64,000 bases of DNA. Source: Bovifimicola ammoniilytica. Its GTDB lineage: Bacteria > Bacillota > Clostridia > Lachnospirales > Lachnospiraceae. The notes beneath the pieces are model-generated. The model saw only the letters and a list, made by a program, of their open reading frames with translations. It searched no databases and was not told where the DNA came from. Shown piece after piece: positions 16,707 to 25,289 of this stretch. Numbering within the stretch: position 1 is the first letter of the stretch; every line of letters begins with the position of its first letter. Where the stretch lies: the NCBI RefSeq assembly GCF_025567085.1, contig NZ_JAOQJN010000006.1, positions 1-64,000 of the forward strand, given 5' to 3'. Made by a program: the position numbers and the translations under genes.

Positions 16707-18571
16707 TGAAAAATGCAGCAAAGAAAATATACTTAGCACTTATAATTCTGTTTCTATATCTTCCGATTATTGTACTTATTGTGGCATCATTTAATGATTC
16801 TAAGATACTTGGAACATGGAAAGGTTTTACTTTTAAATGGTATAAACAGTTTTTTGCAAATGACTCAATAATGAATGCATTAAAGACAACACTTGTATTA
16901 GCAGTAATATCAGCATTTATAGCAACGGTGATAGGAGTAGTTGCCTGTCTTGCCATAAACAGAATGAAGAAAGTGCCAAGAGCAATACTTACAAGTATAA
17001 CAAATATTCCAATGTTAAATGCAGAAATAGTAACAGGTCTTGCATTTATGTTATTATTTATCGGAATTGGTGTATCGCTTAGTTTTTCGACAGTTCTTAT
17101 AGCGCATATAACGTTTTGTATTCCATATGCAGTATTAAGTATTATGCCTAAGGTTAAGCAGATGGATAACAGTATGTATGAAGCGGCCCTTGACTTAGGA
17201 GCATCTAAGACATTAGCATTTTTCAAGGTTACATTACCAGATATAATGCCGGGTGTTTTGTCAGGTTTCTTTATGTCATTTACAATGTCATTAGATGACT
17301 TTATAATTACACATTTCACAAGAGGTTCAGGCTTTGATACATTGTCTACAAAGATTTATACCGAAGTAAGAAAAGGTATAAAACCAGAGATGTATGCATT
17401 GTCAACGTTATTATTTGTTACAGTATTTGTGTTACTTCTATTGATTAATAAGACACCGGCTAAGAAGAAAGTCGTAACGAAGAGAGCAGAAATTATAAAT
17501 AAATGTATGCAATATGCGACAATCGTGGTAATTATAGCATTAGTTGCAGTAAGTACAGTATATTCTGTAAAGAATATATTTGCCAAGAACACATACAAAG
17601 AAGAAATATATGTATACAACTGGGGCGAATATTTAGATCCAGAAGTAATTGATATGTTTGAAAAAGAGACAGGCATCAAGGTTAATTATGAAGAGTTTGA
17701 AACAAATGAAGAGATGTATACAATAATTGCCAAAGGTGCAAGAACATATGATGTTGTATGTCCGTCTGATTATATGATTCAGAAAATGATTGAAAATAAT
17801 CTGCTTGCAGAAATAGATTATTCAAATGTTCCTAATATTTCTAATATGGGTAAACAGTATATGGAAAGTGCTGAGGGCTTTGATCCGGGTAATAAATACA
17901 GTGTTCCATATTGCTGGGGAACAGTTGGAATTATGTATAATACTAAGATGGTAGATGAGAAAGTAGACAGCTGGTCAATATTATTTAATGATAAATATAA
18001 GAACAACATTCTTATGCAGAATAGTGTAAGAGATGCATATTGTGTAGCACTTTCAAGTCTCGGCTACAGTATTAATACTTTAGATGAAAATGAGATTAAG
18101 GAAGCCACTGATTTATTAATCAAACAAAAGCCTCTTGTACAGGCGTATGTTATAGATCAGGTCAGAGACAAGATGATTAAGAATGCAGCCGCAATCGGAG
18201 TTATCTATTCAGGCGAGGCTATCTATATGCAGAGAGAAAATCCAGATTTGGAATATGTTGTTCCAAAAGAGGGCTCTAATGTATGGATAGATGGCTGGGT
18301 TATTCCTAAGAACTGTACCAATAAATCAGGAGCAGAAGCATGGATTAATTTCTTGTGCAGACCAGATATTGCACTTATGAATTTTGATTATATAACATAT
18401 TCAACACCAAATGATGCTGCGAGAAATCTTATAGAAGATGAAGAAATCAGAAATAGTGAGATTGCATTTCCAGATGAATCAATCTTAGAAAGATGCAAGG
18501 TATATAATTATCTTGGCACAGACGGTGACAAGTTATATGATAAATACTGGACTAAGGTAGGTGCGGAATAA
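16706..18571 (+). CDS. Fused spermidine/putrescine permease and substrate-binding protein (PotCD)
   Basis: 621 residues. Residues about 1-255 are the PotC permease (loop MYEAALDLGASKTLAFFKV). A membrane helix at about 272-295 then anchors a PotD-type binding domain (YVYNWGEYLDPEVIDMFEKE and onward) to the C-terminus. In the classical system these are two proteins. In a Gram-positive cell the fusion replaces the lipid anchor of the binding protein and fixes a 1:1 ratio. It overlaps potB by one base and folC by one base. Confidence 0.92.
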   Translation: MKNAAKKIYLALIILFLYLPIIVLIVASFNDSKILGTWKGFTFKWYKQFFANDSIMNALKTTLVLAVISAFIATVIGVVACLAINRMKKVPRAILTSITNIPMLNAEIVTGLAFMLLFIGIGVSLSFSTVLIAHITFCIPYAVLSIMPKVKQMDNSMYEAALDLGASKTLAFFKVTLPDIMPGVLSGFFMSFTMSLDDFIITHFTRGSGFDTLSTKIYTEVRKGIKPEMYALSTLLFVTVFVLLLLINKTPAKKKVVTKRAEIINKCMQYATIVVIIALVAVSTVYSVKNIFAKNTYKEEIYVYNWGEYLDPEVIDMFEKETGIKVNYEEFETNEEMYTIIAKGARTYDVVCPSDYMIQKMIENNLLAEIDYSNVPNISNMGKQYMESAEGFDPGNKYSVPYCWGTVGIMYNTKMVDEKVDSWSILFNDKYKNNILMQNSVRDAYCVALSSLGYSINTLDENEIKEATDLLIKQKPLVQAYVIDQVRDKMIKNAAAIGVIYSGEAIYMQRENPDLEYVVPKEGSNVWIDGWVIPKNCTNKSGAEAWINFLCRPDIALMNFDYITYSTPNDAARNLIEDEEIRNSEIAFPDESILERCKVYNYLGTDGDKLYDKYWTKVGAE

Positions 18572-19863
18572 TGAACTATGAAGAATCAAGAAAATATATA
18601 CAGGACGCTTCCTCAAGGGGAAGTGTCTTAGGTCTTGACAATATTGTTAACCTGATGAATAAGTTGGGTAATGTGCAGGACCGTTTAAAGGTTGTGCATA
18701 TTGCCGGGACTAATGGCAAGGGTTCAACTTCTGCATATATTACTCAGATATTAATTGAAGCAGGCTATACAGTGGGAAGATACACATCGCCTGCTGTTTT
18801 TGATTATATGGAAATGTTTACCATAAATAATATTAATATTTCTGAAGATGAATATGCAGTAAATATGACAATAATAAAGAAAGCAATTGATGAAATGGAA
18901 GCAGAACATATGACACTTCCCACACCATTTGAAATCGAGACAGCATTAGCTTATCTGTATTTCTACAGAAATAAATGTGATATAGCAATAATCGAAACTG
19001 GAATGGGCGGACGACTGGATGCTACTAATATAGTAAAATCTCCACTTGTAAGTGTTCTTACTTCAATAAGTAAAGACCATTCAAGATTCCTTGGCGAAAC
19101 ACTTGAAGAGATAACATTTAATAAAGCGGGAATAATTAAGAAAAATTGTCCGGTGGTAAGTGCGATTCAGTGTGATGAGGTGGCTAAGGTTATTAAAGAA
19201 GAGGCAATTAAGAATAATTCTAAGCTTATTGTATGTAATGAGCTTCAGAATGTAAGATTTAATAATGATAAAACATATGGAAGATATGTTGGAATTAGTA
19301 ATGAGTTTAATGTAGAGACATCAATGCTTGGTACGTTTCAGATACATAATATCCCTACCGCAATTGAGACTATATTAGCATTAAAATCAGAGGGTTTCTT
19401 TATCTATAAAGAGAATATTGAAAATGGAATTAAAAATGCATCTATTAGTGGAAGATGTGAAAGAATAAATGATACACCTGCGATATATATTGATGGCGGA
19501 CATAATCCGGGAGCAGCATTTAATCTTAAGAATACTCTGGAAATGTATTTTACAAATAAGAAATTAGTATATATAATAGGAGTATTAGCTGATAAAGACT
19601 ACGATACAGTTCTGTCTGTTACGGGAGGGCTTGCAAATCATATAATAACTGTGACACCACCTGATAATGCAAGGTCATTAGACGGCAGAGAATTATTAAA
19701 GACAGCATTAAAGTATAATACTTCGGCAGAATATGCAGATGATTTAGAAAAGGCAGTTAACCGTGGCATTGAATGTGCCGGTGATGACGGAGTATTATTT
19801 GTATTTGGTTCATTATCGTATTTAGGCAGAATTAAGGAAATAGTAAGAAGTAAGAAAGGATAA
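18571..19863 (+). CDS. folC: Folylpolyglutamate synthase / dihydrofolate synthase (FolC)
   Basis: 430 residues, usual length. ATP-binding loop VAGTNGKGSTSAY (HIAGTNGKGS signature), the ETGMGGRLDATN motif and the C-terminal IDGGHNPGA motif are present. Joins glutamate to dihydropteroate or folates. Its ATG overlaps the potCD stop (TAATGA), so the folate genes are translated from the polyamine transporter transcript. Confidence 0.93.
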   Translation: MNYEESRKYIQDASSRGSVLGLDNIVNLMNKLGNVQDRLKVVHIAGTNGKGSTSAYITQILIEAGYTVGRYTSPAVFDYMEMFTINNINISEDEYAVNMTIIKKAIDEMEAEHMTLPTPFEIETALAYLYFYRNKCDIAIIETGMGGRLDATNIVKSPLVSVLTSISKDHSRFLGETLEEITFNKAGIIKKNCPVVSAIQCDEVAKVIKEEAIKNNSKLIVCNELQNVRFNNDKTYGRYVGISNEFNVETSMLGTFQIHNIPTAIETILALKSEGFFIYKENIENGIKNASISGRCERINDTPAIYIDGGHNPGAAFNLKNTLEMYFTNKKLVYIIGVLADKDYDTVLSVTGGLANHIITVTPPDNARSLDGRELLKTALKYNTSAEYADDLEKAVNRGIECAGDDGVLFVFGSLSYLGRIKEIVRSKKG

Positions 19864-19871
19864 GACTTCCA

Positions 19872-20426
19872 ATGATAGATAAGACAAAGATAGAAGAGGG
19901 TGTAAGATTATTGCTTGAGGGAATGGGAGAAGATGTGAACAGAGAGGGATTGCTAGATACACCTAAGAGAGTTGCTAAGATGTACGAAGAGATTTATGGT
20001 GGTTTAGAAGAAGATGCAGCCACACATTTATCAAGAACATTTACAAGTACATCAGTTGATATGGTAATAGAGAAAGATATTACATTTTATTCAACCTGTG
20101 AGCACCATTTGTTACCATTTTATGGAGTGGTGCATATTGCATATATTCCAGATGGCAAGGTTGTCGGACTCAGTAAATTAGCAAGAACTGTTGAGGTATT
20201 TGCAAGACGTCCACAGATTCAGGAACAGATGACAGCCCAGATAGCAGAGGCCATTATGAATTATTTATCACCAAAAGGTGTAATGGTTAAAGTAGAAGCA
20301 GAGCATATGTGTATGTCGATGCGAGGTGTCAAAAAGCCGGGAAGTAAGACTGTTACATTGTATGCTTTAGGTGAATTTAAGGATAATAAAGAGGCGAGGC
20401 AGGAATTTCTAGATAGTGTTAAGTAG
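19872..20426 (+). CDS. folE: GTP cyclohydrolase I (FolE)
   Basis: 184 residues. Makes 7,8-dihydroneopterin triphosphate from GTP, the first step of folate synthesis. Zinc and active-site residues visible in STCEHHLLPFYG and in EAEHMCMSMRGV. It follows folC by 8 bases; AAAGGA lies at the end of folC. Confidence 0.95.
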   Translation: MIDKTKIEEGVRLLLEGMGEDVNREGLLDTPKRVAKMYEEIYGGLEEDAATHLSRTFTSTSVDMVIEKDITFYSTCEHHLLPFYGVVHIAYIPDGKVVGLSKLARTVEVFARRPQIQEQMTAQIAEAIMNYLSPKGVMVKVEAEHMCMSMRGVKKPGSKTVTLYALGEFKDNKEARQEFLDSVK

Positions 20427-20447
20427 ACACCTGCGGAAATGGAGATA

Positions 20448-20579
20448 GTGCGAAAGAATTGCACTGATGTGCCAATTCTTTCGCACAGCTAAATGTGTTG
20501 CAGGCATCACATTTAGCATTTATCGCAGAGCCAAATCTGACATTTGGCTCGCGATTCCTCCGGCACTTTGTGTCTGCGG
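20448..20579 (+). repeat. Four-hairpin repeat element, copy A (folE-folP)
   Basis: Four successive stems: GTGCGAAAGAATTG / CAATTCTTTCGCAC; CTAAATGTG / CACATTTAG with an inner TGC/GCA; ATCGC-A-GAGCCAAAT / ATTTGGCTCGCGAT; CCGGCAC / GTGTCTGCGG. Flanked by the 15-bp perfect direct repeat CTGCGGAAATGGAGA (20431-20445 and 20574-20588), the second copy being the folP ribosome binding site. Homologous copies at 21445, 32602, 43717 and 61842. Confidence 0.9.
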
Positions 20580-20593
20580 AAATGGAGAAGATT

Positions 20594-21409
20594 ATGAGAA
20601 TTGGAAATAAGAATTTTGATGTTGAACATAAGACCTATATAATGGGCATATTGAATTGTACGCCTGATTCGTTTTCGGATGGTGGAAAATATAATGATAT
20701 AGACAGAGCTATTAAACACGTAGAAGAAATGATACGTGATGGTGCAGATATAATTGATGTCGGTGGTGAATCTACAAGACCGGGTTATACAATTATACCT
20801 GATGAAGAAGAAATTGAAAGAGTAGTTCCGGTTATAGAGAAGATAAAGGCTAATTTTGATATTCCTGTTTCAATTGATACATATAAGAGCAAGGTAGCAG
20901 ATGCAGCAGTAATAGCAGGTGCAGATCTGGTAAATGACATCTGGGGCTGTAAGTATGATAAGAAGATTGCAGATGTTATAGCAAAGAGAGATGTTGCGTG
21001 TTGTCTTATGCATAACAGAGATTTAGAGAAGAATCCTTATGGAAATGATGTAATGTATGATGTGTTAACTGATTTACAGGAAAGTATAGATATTGCACTT
21101 AAAGCAGGAGTTGCGAAGAACAAGATTATTACTGATCCGGGAATAGGCTTTGGTAAAACATTGCAGGATAATCTTAATGTTATGAATAATGTGGACTGGC
21201 TTAAGGAATTAGGATACCCAATATTATTAGGAACTTCTAAGAAGTCGATGATTGGACTTACTTTAGATGTACCAAAAGATGAGCGGCTAGAGGGAACACT
21301 TGTTACAACAGTTATGGGCGTTATGAAAGGTTGCGCATTTATAAGAGTTCATGATGTATTAGAGAATAAGAGAGCAGTTGTTATGACAGAAGCAATATTG
21401 TCGGCATAA
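20594..21409 (+). CDS. folP: Dihydropteroate synthase (FolP)
   Basis: 271 residues from the ATG at 20594, which has GGAG 6 bases upstream; the frame is open further upstream only because it runs through the repeat element. Condenses hydroxymethyl-dihydropterin diphosphate with p-aminobenzoate. Motifs: MGILNCTPDSFSDGG, IDVGGESTRPG, TDPGIGFGKT and a C-terminal IRVHDV. Sulfonamide target enzyme. Confidence 0.95.
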   Translation: MRIGNKNFDVEHKTYIMGILNCTPDSFSDGGKYNDIDRAIKHVEEMIRDGADIIDVGGESTRPGYTIIPDEEEIERVVPVIEKIKANFDIPVSIDTYKSKVADAAVIAGADLVNDIWGCKYDKKIADVIAKRDVACCLMHNRDLEKNPYGNDVMYDVLTDLQESIDIALKAGVAKNKIITDPGIGFGKTLQDNLNVMNNVDWLKELGYPILLGTSKKSMIGLTLDVPKDERLEGTLVTTVMGVMKGCAFIRVHDVLENKRAVVMTEAILSA

Positions 21410-21444
21410 CAAGTTGCCACTTTGCAAACAAGTTGCCGGAAAAA

Positions 21445-21572
21445 GTGCGAAGATAATGCCGATGCACCAATTCTTTCACACAGCTAAATGTGTCGCAGGC
21501 GTCACATTTAGCCATATCGCAGAGCAAAATCTGAAATTTTGCTCGCGATTCCTCCGACGTAAACGTCTGCGG
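21445..21572 (+). repeat. Four-hairpin repeat element, copy B (folP-folBK)
   Basis: First stem partly decayed; second CTAAATGTG / CACATTTAG with inner CGC/GCG; third GAGCAAAAT / ATTTTGCTC, a compensated C-G to A-T change relative to copy A; fourth CCGACGT / ACGTCTGCGG. Flanking similarity is limited to a CGGAAAA core. The folBK ribosome binding site follows immediately. Confidence 0.85.
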
Positions 21573-21589
21573 AAAAGGAGAAATAAGAT

Positions 21590-22390
21590 ATGGATAAAAT
21601 TGTAATTAAAGATTTAGAAGTATTTGGAAAACATGGTGTATATAAAGAGGAAAATGTTTTAGGACAGAAATTCTTAGTAAGTGCCGAGATTTCATTAAGT
21701 ACAAGAAAAGCAGGAATTACTGATGCATTAGAATTATCAGTTGATTATGGTAAGGTATGCCAGTTTATTAATGAATTTATGCAGAAAAATACATTTAAAC
21801 TGATAGAGGCCGCAGCAGAACATCTTGTATTAGGAATATTTGCACATTTTGAATTAATACAGAGTGTTAAAGTTACAATTAAGAAACCATGGGCTCCTAT
21901 AGGACTTCCACTTGATTATGTGGCAGTAGAAATTGAGAGAAGCTGGCACAGGGCATATGTGGCATTAGGCTCTAATATGGGAGATAAACTTAAATATTTA
22001 GAAGATGCTGTAAAAGCCATTGAAAATGATGTTAATTGTAAATTACTTAAGATTTCAGATATTATAGTGACGGAACCATATGGCCCGGTAGAACAGGACG
22101 ATTTCTTAAATGGCTGTATGATGATTGACACACTTTATACACCGCAGGAATTATTAAGATTTCTACAGAAGTTAGAGAGTGAAGCAAATCGTGTACGAGA
22201 AGTACATTGGGGACCTAGAACATTAGATTTAGATATTCTTCTATATGATGATTTGGTTACCTCAGATGATGAACTTACAATTCCACATCCTGAGATGCAT
22301 AAGAGAGCATTTGTTCTTGAACCATTGAAACAGATTGCACCAAATGCAATTCATCCACTCTTACACCAGAGAATACGCGATATGATATAG
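21590..22390 (+). CDS. Bifunctional dihydroneopterin aldolase / HPPK (FolB-FolK fusion)
   Basis: 266 residues. Residues 1 to about 118 are dihydroneopterin aldolase (KDLEVFGKHGVYKEE); about 122-266 are 6-hydroxymethyl-7,8-dihydropterin pyrophosphokinase (YVALGSNMGD, GPRTLDLDILLYDD, IPHPEMHKRAFVLEPL). It performs two consecutive folate steps feeding FolP. GGAG precedes the ATG by 8 bases. Last gene of the pot-fol unit; the stop codon is part of the hairpin that follows. Confidence 0.94.
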   Translation: MDKIVIKDLEVFGKHGVYKEENVLGQKFLVSAEISLSTRKAGITDALELSVDYGKVCQFINEFMQKNTFKLIEAAAEHLVLGIFAHFELIQSVKVTIKKPWAPIGLPLDYVAVEIERSWHRAYVALGSNMGDKLKYLEDAVKAIENDVNCKLLKISDIIVTEPYGPVEQDDFLNGCMMIDTLYTPQELLRFLQKLESEANRVREVHWGPRTLDLDILLYDDLVTSDDELTIPHPEMHKRAFVLEPLKQIAPNAIHPLLHQRIRDMI

Positions 22391-22562
22391 TGGTGCAAAC
22401 AAAAAAACAAGCACCGCTGAAAGCGGTATTTGTTTTTTGGACACCACTATCGAACGAACCTCCTGCGATAGCAGGAGATAAAGCGCGAAGCGCGGGTTCG
22501 TGAGATAACTAAAGGTGAAAAAACAAGTAGCAGAAAGCACATTTGTTTTTTTGGCACCACTA
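22388..22562 (+). repeat. Three-part structured element with 8-bp inverted ends
   Basis: Hairpin 1 (22388-22449): TAGTGGTG / CACCACTA outer stem, ACAAAAAAACAA / TTGTTTTTT middle stem and CCGC / GCGG tip. Part 2 (22454-22501): ACGAACC / GGTTCGT enclosing TCCTGC-GATA-GCAGGA and GCGC-GAA-GCGC, a three-way junction. Hairpin 3 (about 22513-22558): GGTG / CACC with AAAAAACAA / TTGTTTTTT, resembling hairpin 1. The element begins TAGTGGTG and ends CACCACTA. It may terminate the pot-fol transcript. It is unrelated in sequence to the four-hairpin family. Confidence 0.75.
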
Positions 22563-22613
22563 AGCTAATAAAAAGGAAAGGATATCACACAGGATTGTGA
22601 TTAAGGTACAGAC

Positions 22614-23747
22614 GTGAATCTAGATTTGAATGAGATAAGACAGCAGATTGATGAGATAGATTCATCAATTGTAGATATGTTTGAAAAACGTATGGAGTTA
22701 TGTAAAAACGTAGCTTTATATAAAATAGAAAATGGAAAAAAAGTTTTAGATAAACAAAGAGAAAATGAGAAGATAGCAAAAGTAGTTGAATTGGCTGATA
22801 ATGATTTTAATAAGCATGGTGTAGAAGAATTATTTACACAGATTATGGCTATAAGCAGAAAATTACAGTATCAGTTATTGAATCAGAATGGAAAAAGTGA
22901 TGATATCGGCTTTAAAAAAGTTGATAAATTAGACATTCAGAATGCAACAGTAGTATATCAGGGTGTTCCTGGTGCATATAGCTATCAGGCTATGATTAAT
23001 TATTTTGGAAAAGATGTTAATAACTTTAATGTTAAAACATTTAAAGAAGCAATGGAAAGCATAAGGGACGGTAAAGCTGATTATGCAGTACTTCCTATAG
23101 AGAATTCCACAGCAGGAAGTGTAAGCGATGTATATGATTTGCTGGTAGAATTTGATAATTATATAGTTGATTATACAGATGTTATAGTAAGACACGCATT
23201 GCTTGGAACTCAAGATGCTACAATTGATGATATTAAGACTGTATATTCACATCCACAGGGATTAATGCAGTGTCATAAGTTCTTAGAAGAACATAAAGAA
23301 TGGCAGCAGATAGCACAGGCGAATACAGCAGGAAGTGCTAAAAAAGTTGTAGAAGAGAATATTAAGTCACAGGCAGCAATTGCCAGTACAGTTGCAGCAG
23401 AGATTTACGGATTAAAGGTACTTGAAGAAAATATCAGTTATAATGATAAGAATACCACAAGATTTATCATTGTAAGCAAGAACAAAATATATACTGAAGA
23501 TGCTACTAAAGTGTGCGTATGTTTTGAACTCCCACATTCATGTGGTACATTATACAATATGCTTTCACACTTTATATATAATGGTCTGAATCTTACAGGT
23601 ATAGAATCACGACCTATTGAGGGCAAGAAATGGGAATACAGATTCTTCGTTGAATTTGATGGTAAATTTGATGAAGCGGGAACATTAAACGCATTAAGAG
23701 GATTGACTGAAGAAGCTAATTCAGTGAAAATATTAGGAAACTATTAA
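22614..23747 (+). CDS. pheA: Bifunctional chorismate mutase / prephenate dehydratase (P-protein)
   Basis: 377 residues: N-terminal AroQ chorismate mutase helices (about 1-90, EIRQQIDEIDSSIVDMFEKR), prephenate dehydratase (about 110-285, YQGVPGAYSYQA and the conserved NTTRFIIV) and a C-terminal ACT domain with the phenylalanine-sensing ESRP motif (GIESRPIEGKKW). Converts chorismate to phenylpyruvate. GTG start with only AAGG as ribosome binding site. A 6-6-6 inverted repeat (ATCACA-CAGGAT-TGTGAT, 22584-22601) lies just in front. Confidence 0.94.
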   Translation: MNLDLNEIRQQIDEIDSSIVDMFEKRMELCKNVALYKIENGKKVLDKQRENEKIAKVVELADNDFNKHGVEELFTQIMAISRKLQYQLLNQNGKSDDIGFKKVDKLDIQNATVVYQGVPGAYSYQAMINYFGKDVNNFNVKTFKEAMESIRDGKADYAVLPIENSTAGSVSDVYDLLVEFDNYIVDYTDVIVRHALLGTQDATIDDIKTVYSHPQGLMQCHKFLEEHKEWQQIAQANTAGSAKKVVEENIKSQAAIASTVAAEIYGLKVLEENISYNDKNTTRFIIVSKNKIYTEDATKVCVCFELPHSCGTLYNMLSHFIYNGLNLTGIESRPIEGKKWEYRFFVEFDGKFDEAGTLNALRGLTEEANSVKILGNY

Positions 23748-23764
23748 AACAGAGGTGATATTGC

Positions 23765-25093
23765 ATGAATATGAATTTAAGAATTAATGCAGGAAAGTTG
23801 ATGATTTACAAGAATTTTAAACATCAGGAGTTATTTGATAACTTTGAATGGCTGATTAATAATGCTGATGATGAGTATTACAATGATGAGGACAAGATAG
23901 CCTTATTATATGAGTGTGTGAATGAATTGTTAGAACTGGCTAACTCTTACGGCTTTGAGGGAAATCTGTATCATAATTTTCTGGGCTTTTTACTGGCAAA
24001 TAATGAGAATGCATTTTCTACATCATGTGAGATAATTGGTGCACCAGAGGGCAGTATTAATGGTATTGCGATACATGATTTTGAGATTTTCAAGCAGTTA
24101 ATGGATTATGATATGACTGAAATAGATAAGGCTCTTAACGTAGATGCAATTTCGATGATTAGTGATTATAAAAATGGTGGAAGAACAAGTAAGGTATTCA
24201 ATAAACGTGTAAGAGACAGAATATGTGAACTTACAAGAGAATTAGAGAAGGCAGCAGATGTAGCAGAGTATTATAAATATGTAACAGATTTCTATAAGTC
24301 ATATGGTGTTGGTAAATTTGGCCTTAATAAGGCATTCAGAATTGTTGGAAATGAAGCAGGAGAAGCACAGATTGTACCGATAACAAGTATTGAACATATT
24401 TACCTTGATGACCTGGTAGGATATGAGCTTCAGAAGAAAAAACTTACTGACAATACGGAAGCATTTATTGAGGGCAGAAAGGCTAATAATGCATTATTAT
24501 TCGGTGATAGTGGAACAGGTAAGTCTTCAAGTATAAAGGCAATACTTAATGAATATTATGATAGAGGACTTAGAATGATAGAAGTGTATAAACATCAGTT
24601 CGGGGCATTATCTGAGGTTATAGAAACTATCAAGGACAGAAATTATAAATTCATAATATATATGGATGATTTATCGTTTGAGGATTTTGAAATTGAATAT
24701 AAATATTTAAAAGCTATTATTGAGGGTGGCTTAGGAAAGAAACCAGATAATGTGCTTATCTATGCAACATCTAACAGACGACATCTGGTTAAAGAGAGTT
24801 TTGAGGATAATGAGGGAATGTCAAGTGGATTACATACATCAGATACAGTTCAGGAGAAGCTTTCACTTGTCGCAAGATTCGGAGTATCTATTTACTACTC
24901 TGCACCAAGTAAGAAAGAATTTCAGAACATTGTTACAACGCTTGCAGAGAAATATAATATTCATATGGACGAAGAAAAACTTAAATTAGAAGCAAATAAA
25001 TGGGAATTAAGTCATGGTGGTTTATCAGGAAGAACAGCACAGCAATTTATAAATTATTTACTGGGATTTAACATAGACGAAACTAAAAATTAA
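23765..25093 (+). CDS. DUF815-family AAA+ ATPase
   Basis: 442 residues. N-terminal half (about 1-215) is poorly conserved and helical; the C-terminal half has Walker A GDSGTGKSS near 248, Walker B-like FIIYMDDLSFE near 300 and the sensor segment VLIYATSNRRHLV. Role unknown; family members are distant relatives of DnaA/clamp-loader AAA+ proteins. GAGGTGAT lies before the ATG, 17 bases after pheA, so it is probably co-transcribed. Confidence 0.85.
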   Translation: MNMNLRINAGKLMIYKNFKHQELFDNFEWLINNADDEYYNDEDKIALLYECVNELLELANSYGFEGNLYHNFLGFLLANNENAFSTSCEIIGAPEGSINGIAIHDFEIFKQLMDYDMTEIDKALNVDAISMISDYKNGGRTSKVFNKRVRDRICELTRELEKAADVAEYYKYVTDFYKSYGVGKFGLNKAFRIVGNEAGEAQIVPITSIEHIYLDDLVGYELQKKKLTDNTEAFIEGRKANNALLFGDSGTGKSSSIKAILNEYYDRGLRMIEVYKHQFGALSEVIETIKDRNYKFIIYMDDLSFEDFEIEYKYLKAIIEGGLGKKPDNVLIYATSNRRHLVKESFEDNEGMSSGLHTSDTVQEKLSLVARFGVSIYYSAPSKKEFQNIVTTLAEKYNIHMDEEKLKLEANKWELSHGGLSGRTAQQFINYLLGFNIDETKN

Positions 25094-25172
25094 GAATATG
25101 TATCTATAATTAACTTGTTGCGGAGTAGTTTGTGAGTGTCAAGTCAGGACAAATTACTTTTTGCATCTGACA

Positions 25173-25227
25173 TTATGTCATAGGACTATTTGTTTCTGGA
25201 CGTGAGCAGATAGTCATTAAGACATAA
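25173..25227 (+). promoter_or_regulatory. Nested hairpin in the leader of ppx-ppk
   Basis: TTATGTC (25173) pairs with GACATAA (25227) and inside it GACTAT (25184) with ATAGTC (25215). A second hairpin, GTAGTTTGT / ACAAATTAC, lies before it at about 25127-25157. No T run follows, so this looks like structured leader or the end of the previous transcript rather than a standard terminator. Confidence 0.4.
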
Positions 25228-25289
25228 GTAAGCTTAATATAAGAGCTTGCAATATTTCCTTGAGACAATCGTTCAGAAATGAGGTATTT

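Noticed and set aside
20495..20593. N-terminal extension of FolP, and the like for the MBL hydrolase (32694-32741) and ribE (43813-43860)
   Set aside because: Each extension translates repeat-element sequence; a proper ribosome binding site lies in front of the internal ATG in all three cases.
21414..21605. Open frame of 63 codons between folP and folBK
   Set aside because: It is a read-through of the four-hairpin element copy B; similar frames appear in the other copies for the same reason.
22451..22501. tRNA gene suggested by the GGTTCG and clover-like pairing
   Set aside because: There are only two short arms, no anticodon arm of proper size and no acceptor stem; it is the middle part of the structured element.
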